NCBI GenBank assembly: GCA_963978895.1
Contig: OZ022247.1
Location: 2,301,369 to 2,365,368, forward strand
DNA: 64,000 nucleotides
Direction of reading: 5' to 3'
Source of the DNA: Erpobdella octoculata
Lineage: Eukaryota > Annelida > Clitellata > Hirudinida > Erpobdellidae
Shown here in pieces: positions 41,990 to 52,489 of this stretch (positions are counted from its first letter, which is position 1; each line of letters opens with the position of its first letter). The translations under genes and the position numbers were made by a program. Under the pieces are notes generated by a model, which saw nothing but the letters and a program-made list of their open reading frames with translations, was not told where the DNA came from and ran no database searches.

Positions 41990-42083
41990 AATTAAATTTT
42001 GAGTGAGGAGACCTACGTAAACGAGACACGCAATTGAGGCAGAAGTCATGTTTCGTTTCCGTAGGTCTACTCACTCAAAATTT
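41990..42083. repeat. Second hairpin downstream of copy A
   Basis: Arms aaattttgagtgaggagacc and its near-reverse complement ggtctactcactcaaaattt, extending through tacg and aaacga, with a loop of about 25 bases. In copy B (about 55271-55350) the right arm is largely deleted. Confidence 0.75.
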
Positions 42084-42303
42084 ATTTATTCGTCTATTTT
42101 TTTTTCACTGGCTGCAATGCTTAAAAGACTTCTAACAGTTGTATTTCTGACCACTAGACTAAAGGACTGATTGTAATCTACTCCTTTCTTTTGAGCATAA
42201 CCTTCAATTACAAGTCTTGTTTTGTAACGTTCGATGGAACCATCTGAATTAGTCTTGAATTTGGCATGGAATAACCTTTTTCATCAAACTTGCTGGAATT
42301 TGC

Positions 42304-42490
42304 TGGGCCATGGTGGCAATGTGGTAAAACGTTTGCCTGTTGGCCTAAAAGTCGGCGGTTCGAATCTCACCGTAGAGGGTGTGGATAGGCACGCACCATA
42401 AACAACTGCCTCTAAATGTTGTTGTGGATCTCATCACACGGGCTTCTGTCTTCTAAAGCACTCTAAAACCAGGTTAATTTAATTTAATTT
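42304..42490 (+). mobile_element. tRNA-derived SINE, copy A
   Basis: The head carries an A-box-like ggtggcaatgtggt and a B box ggttcgaatctc, followed by an unrelated body and a ttaat-type tail (ttaatttaatttaattt). Copy B is at 55564-55755. Confidence 0.7.
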
Positions 42491-42615
42491 ATACTGTTTT
42501 CAATTTAATAATTAAATTTGTATTGATCGTGTATCACATTGTAAAATTTCGGGTGTTTATGTGTTTTTTTTTTGTTGAGAGAGCTGCTGTTTTTATGCTT
42601 TTGTTTACTATTAAA

Positions 42616-42769
42616 TAACGTTGCACGAGTTGGAATCGGAGCAACAGAACTGGCACTTGTCTTTCTGGAACTTGGGCTCTGGGCAGGGCTCGTCAGGCCT
42701 TTGTGTCTCGCCAGGCAGGAAAGGGCTGCACGAGGTCATGGACACGTTTTGGACCAGGTCAAAAAGATA
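42616..42769 (-). pseudogene. Truncated terminal exon of a Ly6-type gene
   Basis: Nearly identical to the right part of the exon at 57573-57854. It starts after the same acceptor (ttttcaag|tatctt). It retains the Ly6 end motif CQFCCSDSNSCN but is cut by the copy A deletion, so the frame closes at once as NVI-stop. The hydrophobic C-terminal tail is lost. No other exons were found nearby, so it is probably a dead fragment. Confidence 0.6.
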
Positions 42770-42839
42770 CTTGAAAATAATAATAAATATTTATTTAAAA
42801 ACAAAATTAATATGAAAATTTTAAATTAGGAAAAGTTTG

Positions 42840-43240
42840 GCAACTTTTATTTTTAAATGCTTTCATTAACTTTTAATTTCTGTTGATATTTTTTCCAATA
42901 AATTTTTGAGTCACTTCTTGATGATAGATTTTCTTCAAATTTTATATACTTGCTTTTGCTTAAAGACCATGCAATATTCAATAATTAGTTTTGCAAAAAA
43001 ATGCAAAAAATGCCTTTAAAATTTGAATTTTAATAGCATAAAAACATTTGGCCTGAAAACTTTTTTTTATATTATTCACTTGTGTATGATTCAGGTTGGT
43101 GTATGTAATTATCGTAAAATACAATGAGTTCCATTGATTTTTCAGTTTTATTGGATGGCTGAAAATGGCCCTATTCCCTGCTGACTTTCTACAAAATATT
43201 CGTTTATAAAATAATCGCTAGGTGGCGCTTAAACACAGAT
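42840..43240. other. Duplicated AT-rich flank
   Basis: Resembles 57930-58440 (with deletions) and the dispersed repeat at 37940-38300 (atttttgagtcacttcttga). No gene. Confidence 0.5.
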
Positions 43241-44005
43241 TTATTTTACAATGCTTATATCAACTTGCTCTGTTGTTTGTTGTTTCATTTTTGTGGCCGT
43301 CAAGTTGCCATTATCTCGATATGGCGTCATTAGTAATGGTCTTAAAGGATATGCAGAGTCACCCAGTATATGCGAGCTCCTCGGAATTATGGCATAATTT
43401 TCTAGTTGAGAAAGTATTAGACTCTGACTCCAAACTCTAGCGTCATTGCAGGAACCAGGCCATCCACTCACAACATCCATGATCCTCATGTCATGGTCAG
43501 CAATGACTTGCAGCAAAATTCCAGATTATTCAATTGTAAATGAAACAATATTGGCACTCACAACATTGTAAAAAACTATATCAACTGTCTGATCAAACTA
43601 ACTTGCAACAAAATGGAGTGAAATCCCTTCCCTTCCGGTTGTAGAAGCTGCCTGGGTCCTTGACAGGTTTTTTGATGGGTATGTGTCCAATCCACACATC
43701 CATAAACATTAAGGAAACCAGACTGCCTAAGGTTGTTGAATCCATCAGCAACTTTCTCTGTTCCTTGTTCTTCGAAAAACTGTAAATTACTAATAGACCA
43801 GCTTTTTGAGACAAAAACAACTAAAAAATTAGCATTCATAGAATACCTGTTGGCCATTTCACAAACTGATAAAAAATGGCAGTAATTTGTCTACACACCC
43901 TCATGCAGATTCGATGAGCATGTCCCCTTACCAAACCGAATCTAAGGGCTATGCCTCCGTAACTCTCTTGGTTGGCAAGCGTCCTGCCTCCGGCATACTC
44001 ATTAA
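43241..44005 (-). pseudogene. PIF/Harbinger transposase remnant (HARBI1-like)
   Basis: Minus-strand pieces in different frames follow the HARBI1 order: RTLANQESYGGIALRFGLVRG, NLRQSGFLNVYGCVDWTH with HIPIKKPVKDPG, then MDVVSGWPGSCNDARVW, HILGDSAYPL and LLMTPYRDNG. The GCVDWTH and SGWPGS-NDARVW words carry the first and second catalytic acidic positions of the family. Frameshifts and stops show that it is inactive. Terminal repeats were not found. Confidence 0.8.
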
Positions 44006-44149
44006 CTTCTGTTGAATGACATATAGTAAATATAATCTTGGATTAATACCTAAGCTAACCGGATATTCAACTATTGTAAATTACCTCAAATGTTGACTTC
44101 TTCATTCGTTATCCCGTAGTATATTCATGGGTATAAAATCCTAAGTAAT

Positions 44150-44510
44150 CATGTTATAGTTAATAACTCGCTGAAGAGTTTCGAAGTAATTGGAGTAGGA
44201 CGGATGTTCGTCACCCATACTACCGTAAGAGGTTTTTTTGTACGTAATAGAGTACTGTACGGACCGGGCCTGAAATTAAGCCGGGCGAGATTTTTTGCCA
44301 GGTAAAGGGATTTTAGCCCGGTAAAAACGGACCGACCGAGCCTGAAGTTTTTGTCTAAGAAACGGGCCGGGCAGTAGGGCAGTAGTCTAATACAAAACTC
44401 GTGGATAGTTACGAAATTGGTCAGAGTAGGACGCTTGTTCGTCACCCATAAAACCGTAGGTGGTTTTATCATACGTAACCCGTAAGGATTTAATTTGGTA
44501 TCCAAGATTC
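44150..44510. mobile_element. Degenerate GGGCC-rich hAT-like MITE inside a short direct repeat
   Basis: The core 44245-44385 (actgtacggaccgggcctga, then gggattttagcccgg) matches the element at 60621-60827. It is flanked by two diverged direct copies of a segment with gtcacccata and ggttttt (about 44185-44240 and 44400-44475). Ends are unclear. Confidence 0.45.
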
Positions 44511-45399
44511 TTGATTTTGGAGATTTCTATAAACAGGTTTTCCAGTGCCAAAATCTTTCCAGTTTAACAGAACAATTTTTTCCATGTTGATTTCTTTCGA
44601 GTTAAGCAGAAACTGTTTGTCCATGTCAAAGTCTAACAAGGTTTTTTTCAGTGTTAAAACTTTCTAGATCCAGTTCACCTACATTCACGGCTCAAGCGTC
44701 CATTAGAAGGAGTCCCTGCTATATCGCATGGACTGGTTGTTTCTCCATCATCCGTTCCTCCGTTGCAAGTTTAAGAGGCACCCGTCCGTCAAGCAGTAAA
44801 ATTTTTCATACGTCGAATCGTAGAATCGTAGCCCATCTCCTAAATCGTGCACTGGAAAGGATTCTCACCCGTGTTGAATTGAAAATGAAAATTATCTCCT
44901 ATGTAAATTTTCGGCCCTTGATCTTATCCTCGAGCGACCAAGAATGATTCCGACCCAGACGTCTTCGTCTTCATTGCATAAATGTTACCAATGTCAGCCA
45001 AATTCATTTTTCAATTTATACTTTTTTCAGATATATGACTTAGATTATTGGATGCTTAACAAAGTGCTTCGTTACTTGTATGTTGTGATTGTAAATAACA
45101 TTTTTCTAGCTTGTGGTACACTTTTCGCTACGCTAAAAGAAGACAAGTTTGGTGTAGGACACATATAATTAGCCCATCATGCACAGGCCCGACAACAAAC
45201 CTTAAATGGATAATAATTTCAAGTATCGCGATATGTATGCATGTATGCACAGTTTTGCTCCAATGCTGCTGTATTTTTAACCCAGCGTTATTGACTCTGC
45301 CATTGATGCTGACTAGCAGTCTGCACAGCTGATTTTTTTTTAACTTGTTTAATAACATAGCCTGCAATGTATGAAATAACTGCTTGTTTGTATTGGGAC
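44511..45399. other. Gene-poor stretch with a diverged duplicate segment
   Basis: 45105-45250 matches 57345-57500 in the same orientation (ttcgctacgctaaaa, ggataataatttcaagtatc), and its reading resembles the candidate exon there. 44650-44940 has a weak open frame of no known family. Confidence 0.4.
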
Positions 45400-45754
45400 A
45401 GTATTGCAGGATTCGGAATGTCAACATAATCATGATCAGCTGAAAGCGGTTATCGTTGTTGTAAATCATACATTCTTATAACTGACATGTCTAGTGTATC
45501 AGTCTGGACATCATCAATTTGTATGCTATCCAAAGTAACATACAACAATTTGGTTGCATCTTGGACTATACGCCTAACCCACCTTTTACATAATGTCGCA
45601 TTAATAATTTTTTATATGCGTTTAAAAATTGACGAACTGTGGAATCATTGTTGCATCCACCGCATGATCGCACAGCACCAAAAATAATTCGAGGTGATCT
45701 TGACTAAGTTTGTAAGTTAAAAGATATTACATAGGGGCATCTGTGCACCCCACT

Positions 45755-47371
45755 CATAGGCGTAGGAGAGTTTGATTAGGTAGAGGGGGGGGGCAAAACT
45801 GGTCTCTGCCCAAAAAATTACAAGTAATTTGCAATCATGACATGACCGTTTCATTGTGGCATGTATCAATAAACGGATGAACAAACGAATGAATGAATGA
45901 ATGAATGAATGAATGAATGAACGAATGAACGAACGAATGAATGAATGAATAAATAAATGAATTAATATTGTGAAAGGGTAAGGCAATATAAAATTTTGAT
46001 TTAAAAAAATGAGTTTCTGTTCTTTCGTTTGCCAAAAGTGTCTATTATTTGGTTCATCTGCAGTTGAAGTACGGAATTTGTTGCAACACGTTCAATGTTC
46101 TTAATTGCAAGATTATTGAGTCTCTCTTGCCCCGTGGTACTACGCAAGTAGGTTTTCATTCTCCGGAGTCCACTGAAAAATCGTTCTGCAGAATAAGAAG
46201 TTGCGGGAATTACAGCAAGTATGTTTGGAAGAACACTATTAAGGTCATAACGGCCCATTGTTTTGACAAGATCTGCAGCAGACTCAAATTACTTGAAATC
46301 TTTCTCAAGCGTTATAGCAGAGCTGGATTCCTCTATGAATTTAAAAACTTTTTTTTTCAATTTTAAAAAGATTCACGTCAATGTGCCTCTTAGTGTTCAG
46401 AAATGATTTAATAGCTTTTTTTCTGGATATTTTCTGAGAACAACATCTTCTAGTGCGCAGGGAACATAAAGATCTTTTTTTTCAAAACGTGATTTCAGTT
46501 CAGTAGTCATCCTATCCAGACTTGAGAAATAAGCCGAAACACGGTAATAGTCTTGCTCAGAGTGAAAATGTTGATCACCACCACTTTTTTCGCTCACCAG
46601 TGTCTGTAGTAGCTTCTTTGTCCGTGGCTTCTTTGCCTCCTTAAAAGTTAAATGGCTGTTTGAAATGCATTCTTTAATTTTCTTGCTGACAATCTCAGTG
46701 CGCTCCCATAACTCATTAAAAGATTTGTCATTTCTGTAGTCAAGCAAAGTTTTCATTATGAGTTTGCCGGTTTTCTTTGCTGGGATGACATCCATAGTTT
46801 TTGACTGAAGGTAGGTGCACAAGCTGCTAGTCATCGATAAGATAATTTTAAGCAAACTCATCCCAAAAACAAAGTTAAAGTCACAAACTGCATTAAACAG
46901 CGCAGAACTGTCGGAATATGTTTTAACATCTCTTTCGTTTAGCAACAACAGTAGAGTAGAAATGATTCTGGGTAGTTGACTATCAACTGCTTTAACTGCC
47001 TCCCAACGGCATGACCACCTATTTCTGCTCTGTGATTTTAATTTTTCAAGGTTGAGAGGCATCCACTTGTCCAAAAAATTGAGCATGTCAAGTTGTGTGA
47101 TTTTCATAAGCTCCACTTAGTCACTTTTATTTGATTCAGCAAATGCGTTATTTTTCAAGGTTGAGAAAAAATTAGCATGTCAAGTTCTGCTGAGTCACTT
47201 TCATATGATTCCATCTAGAAATTCAACTAGAATAAGAGTTTAATAATTTATTCGCTTGCGAAAAGCAGCAAATGCTTTATTTCATCAACGTTGAGAGGCC
47301 TCCGCTTGTCCGAGATATTGAGAGACAAAAATTTTTTTGGGGGCATATGCTTCCCGTCTCCTACGCTTATG
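45755..47371 (-). mobile_element. hAT transposon remnant with transposase fragments
   Basis: Ends cataggcgtaggaga and (reverse complement) cataagcgtaggaga are inverted repeats, flanked by an 8-bp duplication with one mismatch (accccact at 45747-45754, acccgact at 47372-47379). Inside, minus frames 47116-46397 (SRNRWSCRWEAVKAV and SEQDYYRVSAYFSSLD) and 46258-46001 (AVIPATSYSAERFFSGLRRM, then TYLRSTTGQERLNNLA) are hAT transposase, the latter being the C-terminal dimerisation domain. The N-terminal part is absent and the frames are broken. A (GAAT)n tract lies at 45893-45960. Confidence 0.85.
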
Positions 47372-47739
47372 ACCCGACTAGAGTGTCAAACAATGCCAAC
47401 TTAGAATCTATTGTGCAAAGCAAACCGATAAAAAAGTCTTTGTAGTGAACATCAATTGGCCTTTTTCAGAAGTTAATTTAGATAAATAGCATTTGGCTTC
47501 AACAAGAAAAGATATCCAACTGTGTTCGTTGTTTGTTCGCAAGGGGGTTTTATAACCTTTAGCTAATGGGTTTCGGGAATTGAGAATATAAAATCAGTGA
47601 TCAATTAAACGCAAGAAGCGAACTGTAGCTTGAGAACTTGCAAATTGATCTGATTCCAAGTTAGTTCTACAAAATTCAATCGCATCTGCAAGTCTTGCAC
47701 TAAATGTTTGGGCAGCTAAATTGATTTTTATTACAAAAT

Positions 47740-48002
47740 TTTACTTCACTTGACTTTTCTGACTGTCTGTCTGTCGGTCTGTCTGTCGTCAAATTTTGCA
47801 ATCGATTTTAAACTAACTTCCCGATGAGCTAGAGACTTAAAAATGTATACATACCTCCGAACTAATTAACAATACATTAAATAATTATTTGTGATATTTT
47901 TGTTGAATTATTTGTTGTCTATGCTAATATGCTCGTTGTTTATGTAACAGAATGTGGCCTACACAATCGATTATATAGAAGTGTGTTTTTAAAAAACTTC
48001 GC
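47740..48002. repeat. Dispersed repeat, about 260 bp, with TCTG head
   Basis: Begins with ctgtctgtctgtcggtctgt, continues gtcaaattttgcaatcgatt and ends gaatgtggcctacacaatcg plus 30 bp. It interrupts the P-like transposase. Related copies lie at 57990-58265, and partly at 37940-38300 and 42895-43070. Confidence 0.6.
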
Positions 48003-48409
48003 CTTTGCTTCACTTGTTTTCTGTTTGTACCAGTGAATGTGGGCATCCTTCAATTTATTTCCCAACCGCAAGCCTTCACTATTCTGCAAGTTATGGAGGT
48101 GCTCAATGTAATTCCATTTAATAGTGTTATTTTGATCATCTTTAAGGCGGGCGCACACGAACAACAAAATTGAACAACTAAGTTGTGCAACGGGTACCGC
48201 TAAATTTCGATTTAGAGAGATTTCGCTTCTGAAAACTAGACCAAGTTTGAGATATAGAAAACAGTAGAAAATTCAAACGGAAGAAAGTTAAGTTGAATTC
48301 TTTTTTCTCTCATTAGTTTATAGCCACTGTACTTAATAGTTAAAGCAAGCACGAGTTTAGGATAATTTTGAACACGTGTTCATTTTTGGATCTATGCAAG
48401 TAGTTTATA

Positions 48410-49306
48410 ATGGCTGAAGGAACAAGGCGTAAAGCTTGCGATAATAAGGGAACGGATCTTGAACTGAATTTGAGTGATAAGTGTCTTAAGGCAAACTCAA
48501 TTGTTCTAAAAGATATTAATCGTTTTACCAATAGATTGGATGAGTGTACTAATCTAATTAAAACAGAATTGGACGAAATGAGAAAATTCCTATCAGTTGA
48601 TATAAAAAGTATGTATAATGATGAGTTAAAGTTGTGCATGTCTGAACTAGATAATTTAAGGAAAGATGTTAATGATTTGACTGACAAAATACAAAAAATA
48701 GATCTAAAAAAGATTGAGAACAAGTTGGAAGAAGCTAATACTGAAAATAAAAAATGGTCAGATCTTTTTACCAACAAAGTAGATATATTGTCTAAAACAG
48801 TCAAATCAGACGTTGAAATTGTTCAAAAATCAATAATTGACAAATTCCAGGAAAATCAACACATTGAAGCTAGAGAAAGAAGTATAATAATCTATAGATT
48901 AAAAGAAAGTACTCAGGATGACCGTAATAAAGGATATACTGAGGATAGAGAAAATATAATTAAGATATTATCTAATCTCAGTTCTAACATTACCAAAGAT
49001 AATGATATTAAAAAATTGCTTCGACTTGGTAGAAAAGGAGAAACCACGCGACCAATCTTGATACAATTTAGTAGCAAAGAAGCTAAAAATTTGATAATGG
49101 AAAATCTTTTTAAAATCAAATCCCTTGAAGATGGTTTAAATAATATTGGAATTGGACACGACCTTACCAAGGAACAAAGAGAAGAATGCAAAAAACTTGT
49201 TATGGAGGCGAAAGTTAAAGAAAGCAAAGATTCGGGGGAATTCAAATACAGGGTAAGGGGAAGTCCAGGAAATCTGAGAATTGTCAGACTAAAGAGAGAT
49301 ATTTAA
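48410..49306 (+). CDS. LINE ORF1 protein
   Basis: 298 residues. The N-terminal half (about 25-155) is rich in Leu/Lys/Glu heptads and should form a coiled coil. The second half has ARERSIIIYRLKES and RPILIQFSSKEAKNLIMENL, the RNA-binding fold pattern of LINE ORF1 proteins. No CCHC knuckle is seen. The role by analogy is RNA binding in the retrotransposition particle. The start is the first ATG of the frame, shortly after a 5' UTR. Confidence 0.8.
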   Translation: MAEGTRRKACDNKGTDLELNLSDKCLKANSIVLKDINRFTNRLDECTNLIKTELDEMRKFLSVDIKSMYNDELKLCMSELDNLRKDVNDLTDKIQKIDLKKIENKLEEANTENKKWSDLFTNKVDILSKTVKSDVEIVQKSIIDKFQENQHIEARERSIIIYRLKESTQDDRNKGYTEDRENIIKILSNLSSNITKDNDIKKLLRLGRKGETTRPILIQFSSKEAKNLIMENLFKIKSLEDGLNNIGIGHDLTKEQREECKKLVMEAKVKESKDSGEFKYRVRGSPGNLRIVRLKRDI

Positions 49307-52191
49307 ATGAAGTAATATGCAGCAATGAAAGAAATTTCAAGATTATTTATTCTAATGTAGATTCACTTTTTAATAAGCTTTCAGAACTAAAGTTTCTTTT
49401 ATGTGCTCATGACGATATTGATATTATTGTGTTTACTGAAATTAATCCAAAAAGAATTACAGAAGAGCATCTAGAAAGTGAATATAACATTGATAATTAT
49501 TTTTTACTAACTGTTAATTTTATGAAACCTTCAAAAAGAGGATTATGCTGTTATGTAAGAAAAAACTTGGTTGCCACCCCTATCTCCTTAGAATGTAATT
49601 TTGATGAATTTCAGTGTCTCAAGCTGTCTGGTCATCTCTTTAATTTATCTATTTTGGTTGTGTATAGAAGTCCACATTCTAATGTATTAAACAATTCTGG
49701 CTTGCTGGACTTAATATCTACATTTTGTAAACTGAATGGGAAAAAAATTATATTAGGAGATTTTAATTTACCCCGAGTTGATTGGACATTATATAATGCA
49801 CCTGGAAGCGATAAATCTTTTGAAAACCAACTGATTGAAATTATTACAGAAAATTATCTAGAACAATTTGTGCACCAACCTACAAGATTTAGAAATGATC
49901 AGCAAGCCAACATCTTAGATTTAGTTTTCAGTACATATGATAACCACCTGAACCTAGATTATCTACCCCCTTTAGGGAAAAGTGATCATCTAGTACTTAT
50001 AGTAAACTACATTTGGTCTAGTTTAAAAGTGTCACCAAAGGCCAAATTCAAGTTCCACAGTGCAGATTACACAGCCATGAAAAACTCATTAGCAATTGAT
50101 TTATTTAGACTGTCTTTGATCAAGGATCCTATGTTAGACTATTGGACCAGCTTTAAAGTACTGTTGTCAGCAGCGACGGCCAAATTTGTTCCATTAGCTT
50201 CTGATCGGGGATTTAAACCAGGAAATAAGAAACACATTCCGTTAGAGCTCAAAAATTTGATAAAGTTGAAGCAAAAGCTCTGGTCAGCTTATATGAAAAA
50301 TAAAAATCTAAACAATCTATTAGAATACAAAATTACCAGAAACAAAGTTAGACGACTTTCTAGGGAATTAGCACAGTCTTATCAACTGTCGGTTGCCGGC
50401 AAATGTAAAAACAATCCTAAGGCTTTTTGGAAGTATGTTAAAACTAAAACTCAAACAACAAGCACCATAGGAGATTTAAAATATACTGATAGCAATGGGA
50501 AAACAGTGATCTGCTCCTCAGATAAAGATAAATCGGAATGTCTGGCATCTTTCTTTGAACAGGTTTTTGTAAATGATACTTCAGATTTTAATTACGAGAA
50601 GTTGCTTTTCAAAACTGATTTTCCAATGAATGAAATATCAATAATACCTGAATTAGTTTTTGCCAAACTGTGTAAAATGAATCCTAACAAATCTCAAGGA
50701 CCTGATGGTATCTACCCAAAAATTCTTTCCGAGTGTAGGCATGAAATTTATACATGTTTGGCTAAAATTTTCAGTGATTCACTGTGTAAAAGAACACTCC
50801 CTGAGGATTGGAAAATTAGTACTATAGTTCCAATATTTAAAAAAGGTAGTAAGCATGATCCATTAAATTATAGACCGGTGTCCTTGACCTCAGTTCCATG
50901 TAAAATAATGGAATCTATTCTGAGCGATTTTATACTATCACACTTTTTAAATAATAATTTATTCCATGGTAATCAGTATGGTTTCATGAAAGGTAAATCT
51001 ACTTCTTTGCAGTTACTGAAAATTATGAATCTCTGGACGAGTGCTCTGGATCAAGGCAAGCAAGTAGATATAATCTACACCGATTTTGAAAAGGCATTTG
51101 ACAAAGTGCCACACAAAAAGTTGATTTATAAACTGAAGTGCTATAGATTACACGATACTCTGGTAGGATGGATTGAAAACTTTCTGACAACAAGACACTT
51201 TCAAGTCAAGGTTAATGACCAGCTATCATCTAGGCATAAAGTCTTGAGCGGAGTCCCACAAGGAAGTGTCCTAGGTCCTTTACTATTTGTAATTTATATC
51301 AATGATGTATTTCAAGCTTGTGACGTTGAAGGTCTAAATATCTTTTTATTTGCTGACGATGCAAAAATTTTCAGGATAATCAACAGTGTAGATGATCAAC
51401 AGATTCTCCAATGCTGTTTAGATCTCTTCTCTACCTGGTGCAAAGATTGGCTCCTAAAACTGAACTATAGCAAGTGTGTATATTTGTCATTGCATAACAC
51501 ATATAAATTTGACTACAACTTTGCTGAAGGGGAGACTAAACACCACATTTCAACAGTCCATGAAGTCAGAGATCTAGGAGTTGTAATAGACAGCAACCTA
51601 AAATTTACTACTCATATATGCAAATTAGTCAAAACCGCTAATAGCATTCTAGGAGTTGTTAAAAGAAATTTCCACAACTTATCGAAGGATTGTTTTTTAC
51701 TTCTGTATAAAGGTTTAGTCCGTCCACATCTTGAATATGCTTTTGTGGTATGGTCCCCTCACAATATAGGCATGATAGAAAAACTTGAAAAAGTACAAAA
51801 AAGAGCAACTAAGCTAGTGCGTGAATGTCGAAATTTGAAATATAAAGAAAGACTGAAGTATCTCGATCTATCTACTCTAAGGCTTAGAAGATCTAGAGGA
51901 GACATGATTGAAGTCTATAAAATATTAAACAATTTTTACTGTGCCAATTCAGCTCCAAGTTTAATAAAAAAATCTAATTTACTCAACACAAGAGGGCACA
52001 TTCACAAGTTGGAAAAACCATATTCTAGACTGGACATCAAAAAGTTTTTCTTTACTACAAGAGTAATCAATACATGGAATAAACTCCCTGCTTCAGTCAT
52101 AGAAGCAAAAGATATCTTCCAGTTTAAAAGTCTCCTGGATGCTCACTGGATGGACCATCCTACACGATTTTGCTGGAGGAACGAAATTTGA
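49306..52191 (+). CDS. LINE ORF2: endonuclease and reverse transcriptase
   Basis: The frame is open from 49219, overlapping the end of ORF1, and lacks an ATG before about codon 76 of the 49306 reading. Translation may therefore depend on reinitiation or frameshifting. An APE-type endonuclease comes first (YSNVDSLFNKL, FTEINP, LGDFNLPRVDW, GKSDHLV), then the RT (NYRPVSLTSVPCKIMES, DFEKAFDKVPH, GVPQGSVLGPLLFVIYIND, catalytic FADDAKIF). A C-terminal region follows with FFTTRVINTWNKLPASV, as in CR1-like elements. About 961 codons. All catalytic acidic residues I can check are present, so the copy may be active. Confidence 0.92.
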   Translation, partial: NEVICSNERNFKIIYSNVDSLFNKLSELKFLLCAHDDIDIIVFTEINPKRITEEHLESEYNIDNYFLLTVNFMKPSKRGLCCYVRKNLVATPISLECNFDEFQCLKLSGHLFNLSILVVYRSPHSNVLNNSGLLDLISTFCKLNGKKIILGDFNLPRVDWTLYNAPGSDKSFENQLIEIITENYLEQFVHQPTRFRNDQQANILDLVFSTYDNHLNLDYLPPLGKSDHLVLIVNYIWSSLKVSPKAKFKFHSADYTAMKNSLAIDLFRLSLIKDPMLDYWTSFKVLLSAATAKFVPLASDRGFKPGNKKHIPLELKNLIKLKQKLWSAYMKNKNLNNLLEYKITRNKVRRLSRELAQSYQLSVAGKCKNNPKAFWKYVKTKTQTTSTIGDLKYTDSNGKTVICSSDKDKSECLASFFEQVFVNDTSDFNYEKLLFKTDFPMNEISIIPELVFAKLCKMNPNKSQGPDGIYPKILSECRHEIYTCLAKIFSDSLCKRTLPEDWKISTIVPIFKKGSKHDPLNYRPVSLTSVPCKIMESILSDFILSHFLNNNLFHGNQYGFMKGKSTSLQLLKIMNLWTSALDQGKQVDIIYTDFEKAFDKVPHKKLIYKLKCYRLHDTLVGWIENFLTTRHFQVKVNDQLSSRHKVLSGVPQGSVLGPLLFVIYINDVFQACDVEGLNIFLFADDAKIFRIINSVDDQQILQCCLDLFSTWCKDWLLKLNYSKCVYLSLHNTYKFDYNFAEGETKHHISTVHEVRDLGVVIDSNLKFTTHICKLVKTANSILGVVKRNFHNLSKDCFLLLYKGLVRPHLEYAFVVWSPHNIGMIEKLEKVQKRATKLVRECRNLKYKERLKYLDLSTLRLRRSRGDMIEVYKILNNFYCANSAPSLIKKSNLLNTRGHIHKLEKPYSRLDIKKFFFTTRVINTWNKLPASVIEAKDIFQFKSLLDAHWMDHPTRFCWRNEI

Positions 52192-52320
52192 CTTATCTGT
52201 ACTTTTTGTTTGTTTAATTTATGTTCTTTAATTTATTCTTTTTATGGTTTTTTTTGTTACTGTCGGGGCATATAGGCTTTGCCTGCGCCTTGTAATAAAC
52301 TATGTTAACACCATACGAAG

Positions 52321-52489
52321 CCATACAGTTTTGCATTAACTAACTTTAGCATATGACATGCATCGAGAATAACATTAACACGAATACTTGAATCAGCAGA
52401 ATGTGAAAACATGATTTCATATTGGGTGGCTCAAGTTGAGTGCCCAATGTCTTCATCATCGCAAAGTTATATATAGAAATCAGTGGATA
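52321..52489. other. Short spacer
   Basis: Unique AT-rich sequence between the LINE and duplicated block B; no feature. Confidence 0.4.

Larger units (their letters stand above)
39016..42555. repeat. Segmental duplication, copy A
   Basis: Matches 52490-55822 in the same orientation from acaaccgattctaccaca through the LRR-Ig gene, two downstream hairpins and a SINE, to cgggtgtttatgtg. Differences are substitutions and small indels. Homology resumes further right as 42556-42840 against 56228-56280 and 57704-57930, so copy A has lost about 1.4 kb that copy B retains. Confidence 0.85.
45420..48165 (-). pseudogene. P-element/THAP9-like transposase pseudogene, interrupted
   Basis: Segments on the minus strand occur in the order of P-type transposases. 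48165-48004 has TIKWNYIEHLHNLQ and NSEGLRLGNKLKDAHI. 47730-47395 has INLAAQTFSARLADAIEFCR, NSRNPLAKGYKTPLR and LSVCFAQ. After an interruption, 45746-45500 has YLLTYKLSQDHLELF and sequence like the following GG.NN motif. Between the first and second blocks sits a dispersed repeat (about 47740-48000), and between the second and third a hAT element (45755-47371). Stops and shifts make it dead. The 5' part is missing where the LINE begins. Confidence 0.75.
48175..52320 (+). mobile_element. Apparently complete LINE (CR1/Jockey-like), two ORFs
   Basis: 5' UTR of about 230 bp, ORF1 (48410-49306), ORF2 (49306-52191) and a short 3' UTR with ataggctttgcctgcgcctt and a final taataaa near 52295. Neither ORF has a stop or frameshift. 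There is no RNase H. The 5' boundary is placed where similarity to the P-like transposase ends; the exact target duplication was not found. Confidence 0.85.

Noticed and set aside
42304..42375. Functional tRNA gene
   Set aside because: A and B boxes are present but the cloverleaf stems do not form, and the sequence continues into a body with a ttaat tail, as in a SINE.
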